The notes under the pieces are model-generated. The model had not been told where the DNA came from, made no database searches, and worked only from the letters and a program-made list of their open reading frames with translations. Both the position numbers and the translations under genes were made by a program. Below are positions 1-6,254 of a stretch of 8,873 nt of DNA, piece by piece (position 1 is the first letter of the stretch; the number at the start of each line of letters is the position of its first letter). This DNA comes from Proteobacteria bacterium UBA4457. GTDB taxonomy: Bacteria; Pseudomonadota; Gammaproteobacteria; Ga0077536. Where the stretch lies: positions 1 through 8,873 of the forward strand of contig DGOV01000040.1 of assembly GCA_002390205.1 (NCBI GenBank), given 5' to 3'.

Positions 1-943
1 CACTCAATATTTGACGAAGTTTTTGTTCTATTATTAAAGCTTCTTTTAAGGAGACGTCGAAATGTTCTGCTCCAGAAACTTTGTCTAAAAGATGGACATA
101 GTAAGGGAGAACACCTCCTTCGAATAAACGCTCTGAGAGTTCGGCTAAAGTCTGTGGACTATCGTTGATATCTTTGAGTAAGACAGATTGATTGAGAAGC
201 GTAATGCCCGCCTTTTTGCAACTGGATAATTTCTTTAGGACGTCATCGTCCAGTTCGTTCGGGTGATTTGCATGTATTACCATGCACACTGGATAAGGTA
301 AGCTGGAAAGCTTGCTTACGAATTTCTGAGTTAGCCGTTCTGGGAATACAACTGGTAAACGGGTGTGTATTCGTAGCCGTTTAACGTGTTTTATCTTACT
401 AAGCTGAGAAAAAACTGAGTTTAGTTGGATATCATTTAAAAACAGAGGGTCTCCACCGCTCAATATGACTTCAGATATAGATGAATCGTCGGCAATTTCA
501 TCAAGAGCAGCAGCTATTGCCACTTGCCCTACACTACCGCTGTAGGGATAATTTTTACGAAAACAGTAACGGCAATTAATTGCGCACGCACCCGTCATAA
601 CAATTAGTCCGCGGCCATTATACTTTTTCAATACTTTTGTTTGCTGTGAAAGTAAAAGAAGCTCTCCGACAGGATCAGAGGTATAGGATGAACTTGAATA
701 ATTCTCGATAACAGTAGGTAAAACTTGTAAGAGTAAAGGATCTTTCAGATCACCTTTTTTTATTCTCGAAGCATACTGCTTGGTCACTCTAAACTGAAAA
801 TCAGCTCCTCTCAAAACACTCCCTGACAATTGGTTTGCTTCTATTTTAATCTCATGAAGGAATTCATCTAAAGAAAGAAACGACTTCTTTAGATCTGACT
901 GCCAAGAATGTTGCCCCCTTATTATATCTTTTTGAGTTATCAT
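1..943 (-). CDS. epmB: EF-P (R)-beta-lysylation precursor enzyme: lysine 2,3-aminomutase EpmB (3' end off window)
   Basis: My reverse-strand translation from ATG at 943 is open for 314 codons to the window edge, so only the C-terminus is missing (the E. coli protein is about 342 residues). It is a radical-SAM enzyme of the KamA family. The iron-sulfur motif CAINCRYCF has Cys120, Cys124 and Cys127, and the SAM-binding SGGDPL lies at 162-167. Later segments such as HTRLPVVFPERLT and the PYYVHLLD..SGAEHF stretch are typical of the family. The PLP-binding lysine region probably lies in the missing tail. By family knowledge, EpmB isomerises lysine to (R)-beta-lysine, which EpmA attaches to Lys34 of EF-P. 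Its position head-to-head with efp supports EpmB rather than a catabolic lysine aminomutase. An AGGT Shine-Dalgarno candidate (complement of 956-959) sits about 12 bases before the ATG. Confidence 0.94.
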   Translation of the reverse strand, partial: MITQKDIIRGQHSWQSDLKKSFLSLDEFLHEIKIEANQLSGSVLRGADFQFRVTKQYASRIKKGDLKDPLLLQVLPTVIENYSSSSYTSDPVGELLLLSQQTKVLKKYNGRGLIVMTGACAINCRYCFRKNYPYSGSVGQVAIAAALDEIADDSSISEVILSGGDPLFLNDIQLNSVFSQLSKIKHVKRLRIHTRLPVVFPERLTQKFVSKLSSLPYPVCMVIHANHPNELDDDVLKKLSSCKKAGITLLNQSVLLKDINDSPQTLAELSERLFEGGVLPYYVHLLDKVSGAEHFDVSLKEALIIEQKLRQILS

Positions 944-978
944 ATTATTATTATTACCTGCTGAGCGACAGAAATCAC
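944..978. promoter_or_regulatory. Divergent epmB/efp spacer with an ATT trinucleotide repeat
   Basis: Only 35 bases separate the two divergent start codons, so promoter elements for each gene must overlap the other gene's 5' end or leader. Bases 944-956 are four ATT units plus one A, lying between the epmB start codon and its only Shine-Dalgarno-like AGGT. On the efp side there is no good purine-rich ribosome site; GAGCGA at 962-967 is the nearest. I could not identify a convincing -35/-10 pair for either gene. Confidence 0.5.
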
Positions 979-1551
979 ATGACCACATTCAGTACTAGCC
1001 AGTTTAAGCTGGGTTTGAAAATATTAATAGATGGGGACCCTTACACTATCGTGCTTAACGATATCGTCAAGCCTGGGAAAGGGCAGGCTTTTAACCGAAT
1101 TAAAGTAAGAAATTTAAAAAACGGAAGAGTCATAGAAAAAACATTAAAGTCCGGAGAAAGTATTGAAGCCGCAGATGTAATGGAGATAGAGCTACAGTAT
1201 CTGTATAACGATAGTACCGATTGGTTTTTCATGGACACCACGTCATTCGAACAGTTGTCAGCGACTATGGCGTCGGTAGGAGACGCGAGTAAATGGTTGA
1301 AAGGGCAGGAAATGTGCAATGTCACTATCTGGAACAACGTACCTATTGCTGTTGTCCCGCCTAATTTTGCCCTACTGGAAGTCACAGAAACTGATCCGGG
1401 CCTCAGGGGAGACACAGCATCTGGGGGAACTAAACCGGCTTTGTTAGAAACTGGCACATCTGTCAAAGTGCCTCTTTTTATTGAAACTGGAGATCTCCTG
1501 AAAATTGATACACGTACTGGTGAGTACGTGTCTCGGTCAAAAGAAACATAA
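979..1551 (+). CDS. efp: Translation elongation factor P (EF-P)
   Basis: A 190-residue protein, close to the 188 residues of E. coli EF-P and collinear with it. The N-terminal KOW-like domain carries the modified loop VKPGKGQAF at 30-38, with the acceptor lysine at exactly position 34. The middle OB domain includes YLYNDS and FEQLSA. The C-terminal OB domain has the family signature around PPNFALLEV, TDPGLRGDTASGGTKPA and the closing DTRTGEYVSR. EF-P binds the ribosome near the E site and relieves stalling at consecutive prolines; in this branch the lysine tip is beta-lysylated by EpmA with substrate from EpmB. Both enzymes are encoded next to it, so modification of this type is expected. The Shine-Dalgarno sequence before the ATG is weak. 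epmA follows after 32 bases, suggesting co-transcription. Confidence 0.98.
   Translation: MTTFSTSQFKLGLKILIDGDPYTIVLNDIVKPGKGQAFNRIKVRNLKNGRVIEKTLKSGESIEAADVMEIELQYLYNDSTDWFFMDTTSFEQLSATMASVGDASKWLKGQEMCNVTIWNNVPIAVVPPNFALLEVTETDPGLRGDTASGGTKPALLETGTSVKVPLFIETGDLLKIDTRTGEYVSRSKET
1510..1531 (+). repeat. Perfect 9-bp hairpin at the 3' end of efp
   Basis: ACACGTACT at 1510-1518 and AGTACGTGT at 1523-1531 are exact inverted repeats around the four-base loop GGTG. The stem lies inside the codons for the conserved DTRTGEYV tail of EF-P and ends about 18 bases before the stop codon. No T-run follows, so it is not an intrinsic terminator. It could fold in the efp-epmA mRNA and limit decay or reduce epmA expression. 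Part of the symmetry may simply follow from the conserved protein sequence. Confidence 0.6.
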
Positions 1552-1583
1552 ATCCAATCGAGGCGAACTTTCCGTCAGATTCA

Positions 1584-2501
1584 TTGTATAAGCAGTCAAA
1601 ACAAAGTAAAAATAGATACCTTCGTCGGCGCGCCAAACTGTTGTCTTCAATTAGACAGTATTTTGATCTTCAAAATGTGTTGGAAGTTCAGACTCCGGTT
1701 CTAAATGAGTACCCAACTAGTGAGCCAAGTCTTGAGAATTTCATTATTGAAAACGGTGCAAGGTATCGCTATCTGAGAACGTCGCCTGAGTCATCACTAA
1801 AGAAGCTATTAGCGTCAAGGATTGGAGATATTTTTGAAGTTGGGCCTGTCTTCAGAAAAGAAGAGGAAGGCCCAATTCATCTAAATGAGTTCATGATGCT
1901 AGAGTGGTACAGGCTAGGCTATGATCACAAAAAGTTGATGAGAGACGTCGAGTTGTTGGTCGAGTGCTGTGGTGGACAATTTGAATTTAGACAAGTCACC
2001 TTTGTGGAGCTGTTCTTAGAGTATGTTGGGTTAAACCCTCATTCCAGCGGTAATGCTGAACTTTCCCGAGCAATTGTCCAGTTTGGTTTGAAATTGAACG
2101 ACACTGAGAAAGAAGATAGGGACTACTTGTTGACTTGTCTCTATGTCTTGGGCGTAGAGCCTAACTTAAAATCCTATGGGGCTTTCTTCCTGACTGATTT
2201 CCCTAAAGAACTTCGAGCTTACGCTCGATTGTCTAACGATAAATATTGTTCCGCCCAACGGTTCGAGTTGATCATCAACGGCGTTGAAGTAGCCAATGGA
2301 TATCATGAAGTCATCGACCCCATTGAGCAACAGCACTGCTTCGAAATTGATAACGAAACACGTTTACGAAGAGGGTTAACTCCTACAAAAATAGACGAGG
2401 GCTGGATAGCTGCTCTCAATAAGGGAATGCCCGCCTGTGCCGGCGTAGCGGTAGGGGTAGAACGACTGCAGATGGTATTAGATGAAGATGTTAATCAATA
2501 A
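1584..2501 (+). CDS. epmA: EF-P--(R)-beta-lysine ligase EpmA (GenX/PoxA/YjeA)
   Basis: A 305-residue class II lysyl-tRNA-synthetase paralogue lacking the anticodon-binding domain. It activates (R)-beta-lysine and transfers it to EF-P Lys34. Motif 1 region VLEVQTPVL is at 32-40. TSPE at 67-70 precedes motif 2 (FRKEEEG...EFMMLEWYR, about 90-110). The amino-acid pocket strand INGVEVANGYHE is at 231-242, and motif 3 GVAVGVERL at 287-295. The start is TTG, supported by alignment with the family N-terminus and the absence of a canonical in-frame start between the efp stop and this codon. The only purine-rich site, GAGGCGA at 1560-1566, is 17 bases upstream, unusually far. Oddities: the protein stops about ten residues after motif 3, without the usual final segment (E. 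coli EpmA has 325 residues), and motif 2 reads HLNEF where HNPEF is common. Identity is secure; full activity is less certain. Confidence 0.93.
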   Translation: MYKQSKQSKNRYLRRRAKLLSSIRQYFDLQNVLEVQTPVLNEYPTSEPSLENFIIENGARYRYLRTSPESSLKKLLASRIGDIFEVGPVFRKEEEGPIHLNEFMMLEWYRLGYDHKKLMRDVELLVECCGGQFEFRQVTFVELFLEYVGLNPHSSGNAELSRAIVQFGLKLNDTEKEDRDYLLTCLYVLGVEPNLKSYGAFFLTDFPKELRAYARLSNDKYCSAQRFELIINGVEVANGYHEVIDPIEQQHCFEIDNETRLRRGLTPTKIDEGWIAALNKGMPACAGVAVGVERLQMVLDEDVNQ

Positions 2502-2537
2502 CCTAATAAATACAATTACTTATGTCGCTATTATTAT

Positions 2538-2551
2538 ATCTAAGATTAGAT
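2538..2551. promoter_or_regulatory. Inverted repeat just upstream of yoaA
   Basis: ATCTAAGATTAGAT is a perfect 6-bp inverted repeat with a GA centre, ending two bases before the GAGAGAG ribosome-binding sequence (2553-2559) of yoaA. It lies in the 62-base gap after epmA. It could be a regulator site or a weak RNA hairpin next to the Shine-Dalgarno sequence. It does not match the E. coli LexA consensus (CTGT-N8-ACAG). It is AT-rich and may be chance. Confidence 0.3.
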
Positions 2552-2563
2552 TGAGAGAGTGCA

Positions 2564-4480
2564 ATGCCGAATAAAAACGAGCTTTCTGCTTTTGACTTGC
2601 TGTCTAATTCGGGCCCGATCGCCGGAGTATTGGCTGGATTTCAAGCTCGAATAGAGCAGCAGATAATGGCAGACGAGGTGGAAACTGCTATAGAAAACAA
2701 ACAAACACTTGTTTGTGAGGCAGGGACAGGAACCGGTAAGACGCTCGGTTATTTGATACCGGTTTTTCTTTCGGGAACAAAGACAATCATCTCGACGGCA
2801 ACAAAAACACTTCAGGATCAGCTTTTCCGACAGGATATTCCCTTGGTAAAAGCAGCCTTGTCATCAAGGAAAACAGTAGCTCTACTGAAGGGTAGACAAA
2901 ATTATTTGTGTACCCATCGGTTTGAGGCGAATGAGGGCGATCCTCGGGTTTCACAGCACCTCAATCCATGGAAGAATAAAATAAAGAGTTGGTCCAAGTT
3001 GACTAAAACCGGAGATCTAGAAGAGATCCGAAATTTTCCTGATAATTCTTTTATTAGGCAAGCCATAACATCCACTGCTGAGAATTGTTTGGGTGCGGAT
3101 TGTCCTAGTTATAAGAATTGTCACGTAGTGTACGCGAGAAAACAAGCGGCATCTTCTGATATCGTGGTGGTTAATCACCACTTGCTGTTTGCTGATATGG
3201 TGTTGAGGGAGACGGGATTTGCCGAGCTGCTTCCTGATGCCGGAACAATTGTACTGGATGAAGCCCATAGAGTCCCGGACATAGCATCACAGTTTTTCAG
3301 CCGTTCAATATCTGGTCGGCAAATTGCTGTTTTTTGCCAAGACGCTATAGATGCGATAGATCAAGAAGCTCCTGATATGGTTGAATTGAGAAGTATCGTG
3401 GACCAACTTTTAGCCGCGGTGGAAGGGTTGAGACCACGCTTCAGGGGGATTGCTTCGCGGGCAGATTGGCTACCTTTGAAAGTTCAACCTCCTGTTAATG
3501 AATCAGTAAACGCTATAAAAGCCTTTTTGAAATCAGTTAATGATTATTTTTTGGTGGCTGAAGGGCGAGGCGTGGAGATGGATAACTGCCTGGAAAGATC
3601 AGCTGAGCTAATGGAGAAATGGGGGCTTTTTAAGAATGAACCTATTAGCGGGCATATACATTGGGTAGAGGCGACTAATCGGAATTTTACGCTCTATGAT
3701 ACCCCTGTATCTGTGGGTCCAGAATTTTCTAAGTACATGGATAAAATTCAGATTGCTTGGATAATGACATCGGCCACACTCGCCGTAGATGCTACCTTTG
3801 ATTATTTTAAAGCCAGTTTAGGTATAGAAAAAGCTACGGAGTGCCTGTTGGCGAGTCCGTTCGACTATAAAACGCAAGCAGTGTTGTATACCCCAGAGTT
3901 TAATGTTCCACCCAGTCATGAGAGCTACGAAGAGCGCTTAATTGAGGAAGCTTTATTGGTTCTGGCTTTCACTAAAGGACATGCCTTTCTTTTATTCACA
4001 AGTTTTCGTTCATTAAACAAGGCCGCAATCCTTATACGTGAAAAATCAAGCTATCCGTTATTTGTGCAGGGGGAGTCGCCAAGGGGAGAGCTTCTCGAAC
4101 AATTTAAACGAACGAAAAATGCAGTGCTGTTAGGCACGTCAACATTTTGGGAGGGAGTAGATGTACGTGGTGCACAGTTGAGGTGTGTAATTATTGATAA
4201 GTTACCTTTTGCTGTTCCAAGTGATCCACTGGTGAAAGCTAAAATAGCAGCAGCGATAGAAAGAGGCCAAAATGCGTTCACAGACTTGCAAATCCCGCAT
4301 GCCATAACAGTATTGAAGCAGGGTGTAGGGCGCTTGATAAGAGATGTGGGTGATAGAGGCGTTCTAATGATAGGAGACAATAGGTTAACCAGTAGTTCTT
4401 ACGGAGAAGTATTTATAAGGTCCCTTCCCCCTATGGCGCATACCAGTGAGATAGATGATGTGGAGATCTTCTTCACGTGA
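2564..4480 (+). CDS. yoaA: ATP-dependent iron-sulfur helicase YoaA (DinG/XPD-like, SF2)
   Basis: A 638-residue protein, matching E. coli YoaA (636) in length and along its whole sequence. Walker A EAGTGTGKT is at 52-60. Four cysteines positioned for a 4Fe-4S cluster are Cys116 (NYLC), Cys175, Cys180 and Cys186 (ENCLGADCPSYKNC). The Walker B/DEAH box is at 232-235, motif III SAT at 403-405, motif V GTSTFWEGVDVRG at 524-536 and motif VI QGVGRLIRD at 586-594. All catalytic elements are intact. Known family role: a 5'-3' DNA helicase that, in E. coli, works with the clamp-loader chi subunit (HolC) to repair stalled or damaged forks. The longer DinG is the main alternative, but the cysteine spacing and NHHL.LADMV..ETGF segment fit YoaA better. 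The ATG has a good GAGAGAG site four bases upstream. Confidence 0.94.
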   Translation: MPNKNELSAFDLLSNSGPIAGVLAGFQARIEQQIMADEVETAIENKQTLVCEAGTGTGKTLGYLIPVFLSGTKTIISTATKTLQDQLFRQDIPLVKAALSSRKTVALLKGRQNYLCTHRFEANEGDPRVSQHLNPWKNKIKSWSKLTKTGDLEEIRNFPDNSFIRQAITSTAENCLGADCPSYKNCHVVYARKQAASSDIVVVNHHLLFADMVLRETGFAELLPDAGTIVLDEAHRVPDIASQFFSRSISGRQIAVFCQDAIDAIDQEAPDMVELRSIVDQLLAAVEGLRPRFRGIASRADWLPLKVQPPVNESVNAIKAFLKSVNDYFLVAEGRGVEMDNCLERSAELMEKWGLFKNEPISGHIHWVEATNRNFTLYDTPVSVGPEFSKYMDKIQIAWIMTSATLAVDATFDYFKASLGIEKATECLLASPFDYKTQAVLYTPEFNVPPSHESYEERLIEEALLVLAFTKGHAFLLFTSFRSLNKAAILIREKSSYPLFVQGESPRGELLEQFKRTKNAVLLGTSTFWEGVDVRGAQLRCVIIDKLPFAVPSDPLVKAKIAAAIERGQNAFTDLQIPHAITVLKQGVGRLIRDVGDRGVLMIGDNRLTSSSYGEVFIRSLPPMAHTSEIDDVEIFFT

Positions 4481-4499
4481 CCATACACTGTAGTATAAG
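4472..4499 (+). promoter_or_regulatory. Candidate sigma-70 promoter for the dUTPase gene
   Basis: TTCACG (4472-4477, 4 of 6 matches to the -35 consensus) is separated by 16 bases from TATAAG (4494-4499, 5 of 6 matches to -10). It overlaps the yoaA stop codon and would give a leader of about 50 bases. Such matches are common in AT-rich DNA, so this is tentative. Confidence 0.3.
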
Positions 4500-4555
4500 A
4501 ACCGTAAAAATCAATTATTATTCACTGAATTAGAAATCAAGGGATTTTGTTAAGA

Positions 4556-5188
4556 ATGGATGACGGATTACTCGAGAAGAAAATTACTATTATGCTTGTT
4601 ATGCAAAACGAAATGAATTCCAGGGTGGATAAAGACTGGCGAGAGCACGACCGAGACTGGTACCGAGCTCTGTGGATCGAATGCGGGGAGTTAATGGACC
4701 ATTATGGACAATGGAAATGGTGGAAACATACAGCTACTGATCTCCCTCAAGTAATTCTTGAGATTGTTGACATATGGCATTTCGGTTTGAGTATGGAGTT
4801 GTGTCGAGGTGAATCGATACAGACATTGTCTTCTGAGATCGCCAAAAAATGGCGTAATACAACTGAGACAAAAACTTTCCTAGAAGAAGTTGAGTCTATC
4901 GCTTTATATGCATTAAAAGATAAAAAATTTGCCATAGGTTCTATACGTAATCTACTTGAGAGTTGTAGTACAGACTTCAACGTTTTGTATCAGAGCTATG
5001 TGGCAAAAAATGTGCTTAATATCTTTCGCCAGGATCATGGCTACAAAGATGGGAGTTATGTAAAGATGTGGAACGGAAAAGAAGACAATGAAATTTTAGC
5101 AATGGTGTTGGAGGATGCTGACAGTGATGCTTTGGATTTCAAAGAGATTTTGTATCGAGAGCTAGAAAATATTTATCCAGGTAAGTGA
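4556..5188 (+). CDS. dUTP diphosphatase, all-alpha dimeric type (dUTPase_2 family)
   Basis: A 210-residue protein that hydrolyses dUTP to dUMP and diphosphate, keeping uracil out of DNA and feeding dTMP synthesis. It belongs to the MazG-like all-alpha NTP pyrophosphohydrolases, not the common trimeric beta dUTPase. The order of motifs is diagnostic: MQNEMNSRVDKDWREHDRDW near 16-35, the metal-binding ECGELMDH at 42-49 (Glu42, Glu45), EIVDIWHFG at 69-77 (Glu69, Asp72), and the C-terminal nucleotide-binding stretch at 151-178 containing KNVLNIFRQDHGYK and WNGKEDN. I chose ATG 4556, with AAGGGA at 4539-4544 eleven bases upstream. An in-frame TTG at 4547 would add three residues but lies only two bases from that site. 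The gene is convergent with trxB, with 15 bases between the stop codons. Following yoaA, it fits a DNA-maintenance theme, though the two may be transcribed separately. Confidence 0.92.
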   Translation: MDDGLLEKKITIMLVMQNEMNSRVDKDWREHDRDWYRALWIECGELMDHYGQWKWWKHTATDLPQVILEIVDIWHFGLSMELCRGESIQTLSSEIAKKWRNTTETKTFLEEVESIALYALKDKKFAIGSIRNLLESCSTDFNVLYQSYVAKNVLNIFRQDHGYKDGSYVKMWNGKEDNEILAMVLEDADSDALDFKEILYRELENIYPGK

Positions 5189-5203
5189 AACAGTTTTATA
5201 CAG

Positions 5204-6154
5204 CTACAGCTTTGTTTCAAGGAAGCGCTCTGCATCTAAAGCCGCCATACACCCTGTCCCCGCAGAGGTAATTGCTTGTCTATAAATTTGGTCTGAAACA
5301 TCTCCAGCAGCAAAAATCCCCGGAATGCTGGTCTGCGTTGCAAATACAGAATTTGAGCCGTCGACTTTTATGTAGCCATTTTCCATTTCTAAATGGCCCT
5401 CAAAAATAGCAGTGTTGGGAGTGTGTCCAATGGCTATGAATAATCCATGGACGGCGATGTCATTTTTTTTCTCTGAGTGAGTGTCTTTGATTCGTATCCC
5501 GGTTACACCGGACTGGTCTCCAAGTACCTCTTCTAGAACGCTATCCCAAATAACGCGCACGTTACCATTTTCTACTTTGCTCATGAGTTTGTTAGATAAT
5601 ATTTTTTCTGAGCGAAATTCTTTTCTTCGATGCACAACAGTAACTTCACTAGCAATATTCGAGAGATATAAAGCTTCTTCTACCGCAGTGTTCCCCCCAC
5701 CGATGACTGCGACTGGTTGCCCTTTGTAAAAAAATCCATCGCAGGTAGCGCAAGCCGAGACACCTCTACCTTTAAATTCTTCTTCCGACTTTAAACCTAG
5801 ATACCTTGCGGAGGCTCCAGTAGATATGACTAATGTGTCACAGCTAAAGGTTCCACGATCAGTGAATAATCTATAGGGGCGCGCAGAAAAATCAACTTCA
5901 TTTACTACATCGTATACAATCTCGGTTCCAAATTTTTCCGCGTGTTTTTTCATGCGCTCCATCAACTCGGGGCCTTGAACTCCTAGTTCATCCCCTGGCC
6001 AATTATCAACGTCTGTTGTCGTCGTCATCTGCCCGCCGACTTCTATCCCTGTAATAAGTAAAGGGGAAAGAGCTGCCCTGGCGGCATAAACGGCTGCAGT
6101 GTAGCCTGCTGGGCCAGAGCCAATTATTATAATTTTACGGTGTGTGTTTTCCAT
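5204..6154 (-). CDS. trxB: Thioredoxin reductase (NADPH)
   Basis: A 316-residue cytoplasmic flavoprotein, close to the roughly 320 residues usual for low-molecular-weight bacterial TrxB. It passes electrons from NADPH through FAD and a redox disulfide to thioredoxin. The FAD-binding GSGPAGYTAAVYAAR is at 12-26 and the active-site CATC at Cys135-Cys138, followed by DGFFY. The NADPH-binding VIGGGNTAVEEA is at 149-160, with HRRKEFR at 174-180 typical of NADPH preference. The C-terminal FAD segment GIFAAGDVSDQIYRQAITSA is complete. The sequence is very like enterobacterial TrxB. There is no strong Shine-Dalgarno sequence before the ATG. It is transcribed divergently from the quinone oxidoreductase gene across 100 bases and convergently with the dUTPase gene. 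Confidence 0.97.
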   Translation of the reverse strand: MENTHRKIIIIGSGPAGYTAAVYAARAALSPLLITGIEVGGQMTTTTDVDNWPGDELGVQGPELMERMKKHAEKFGTEIVYDVVNEVDFSARPYRLFTDRGTFSCDTLVISTGASARYLGLKSEEEFKGRGVSACATCDGFFYKGQPVAVIGGGNTAVEEALYLSNIASEVTVVHRRKEFRSEKILSNKLMSKVENGNVRVIWDSVLEEVLGDQSGVTGIRIKDTHSEKKNDIAVHGLFIAIGHTPNTAIFEGHLEMENGYIKVDGSNSVFATQTSIPGIFAAGDVSDQIYRQAITSAGTGCMAALDAERFLETKL

Positions 6155-6161
6155 GACCAGA

Positions 6162-6171
6162 ATGCTAGCAT
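6162..6171. promoter_or_regulatory. 10-bp palindrome at the predicted trxB transcription start
   Basis: ATGCTAGCAT is self-complementary over all ten bases. It begins 8 bases upstream of the trxB ATG, on the transcription-start side of the candidate -10 box. A bound regulator here would affect trxB, but a 10-bp palindrome in 100 bases is not rare enough to rule out chance. Confidence 0.25.
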
Positions 6172-6174
6172 GTT

Positions 6175-6204
6175 TTTATAGATAACCAACCTATTGGGTG
6201 GAAA
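6175..6204 (-). promoter_or_regulatory. Candidate trxB promoter
   Basis: On the minus strand, TTTCCA (6204-6199, 4 of 6 matches to -35) and TATAAA (6180-6175, 5 of 6 matches to -10) are 18 bases apart. Transcription would start near 6168, giving a leader of about 14 bases before the trxB ATG. A short leader fits the lack of an obvious ribosome site. Prediction by eye only. Confidence 0.35.
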
Positions 6205-6254
6205 AAGCTTTGCTTGCAGTCCACAGATTTAAACTCAGAGGAGCATTAGGCTAG

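Noticed and set aside
1041..1466. 141-codon open frame antisense to efp
   Set aside because: It lies wholly opposite a highly conserved gene, shows no recognisable protein features and has no ribosome site I could support; it is a shadow frame.
4534..4547. AAATC-AAGG-GATTT hairpin holding the dUTPase Shine-Dalgarno sequence in its loop
   Set aside because: Five weak base pairs in AT-rich DNA are too little to claim translational control.
5186..5219. TGAAACA...TGTTTCA inverted repeat spanning the convergent dUTPase/trxB stops, as a bidirectional terminator
   Set aside because: The stem is only 7 AT-rich base pairs with a 20-base loop and no T-run on either side, so it does not meet the standard for an intrinsic terminator.
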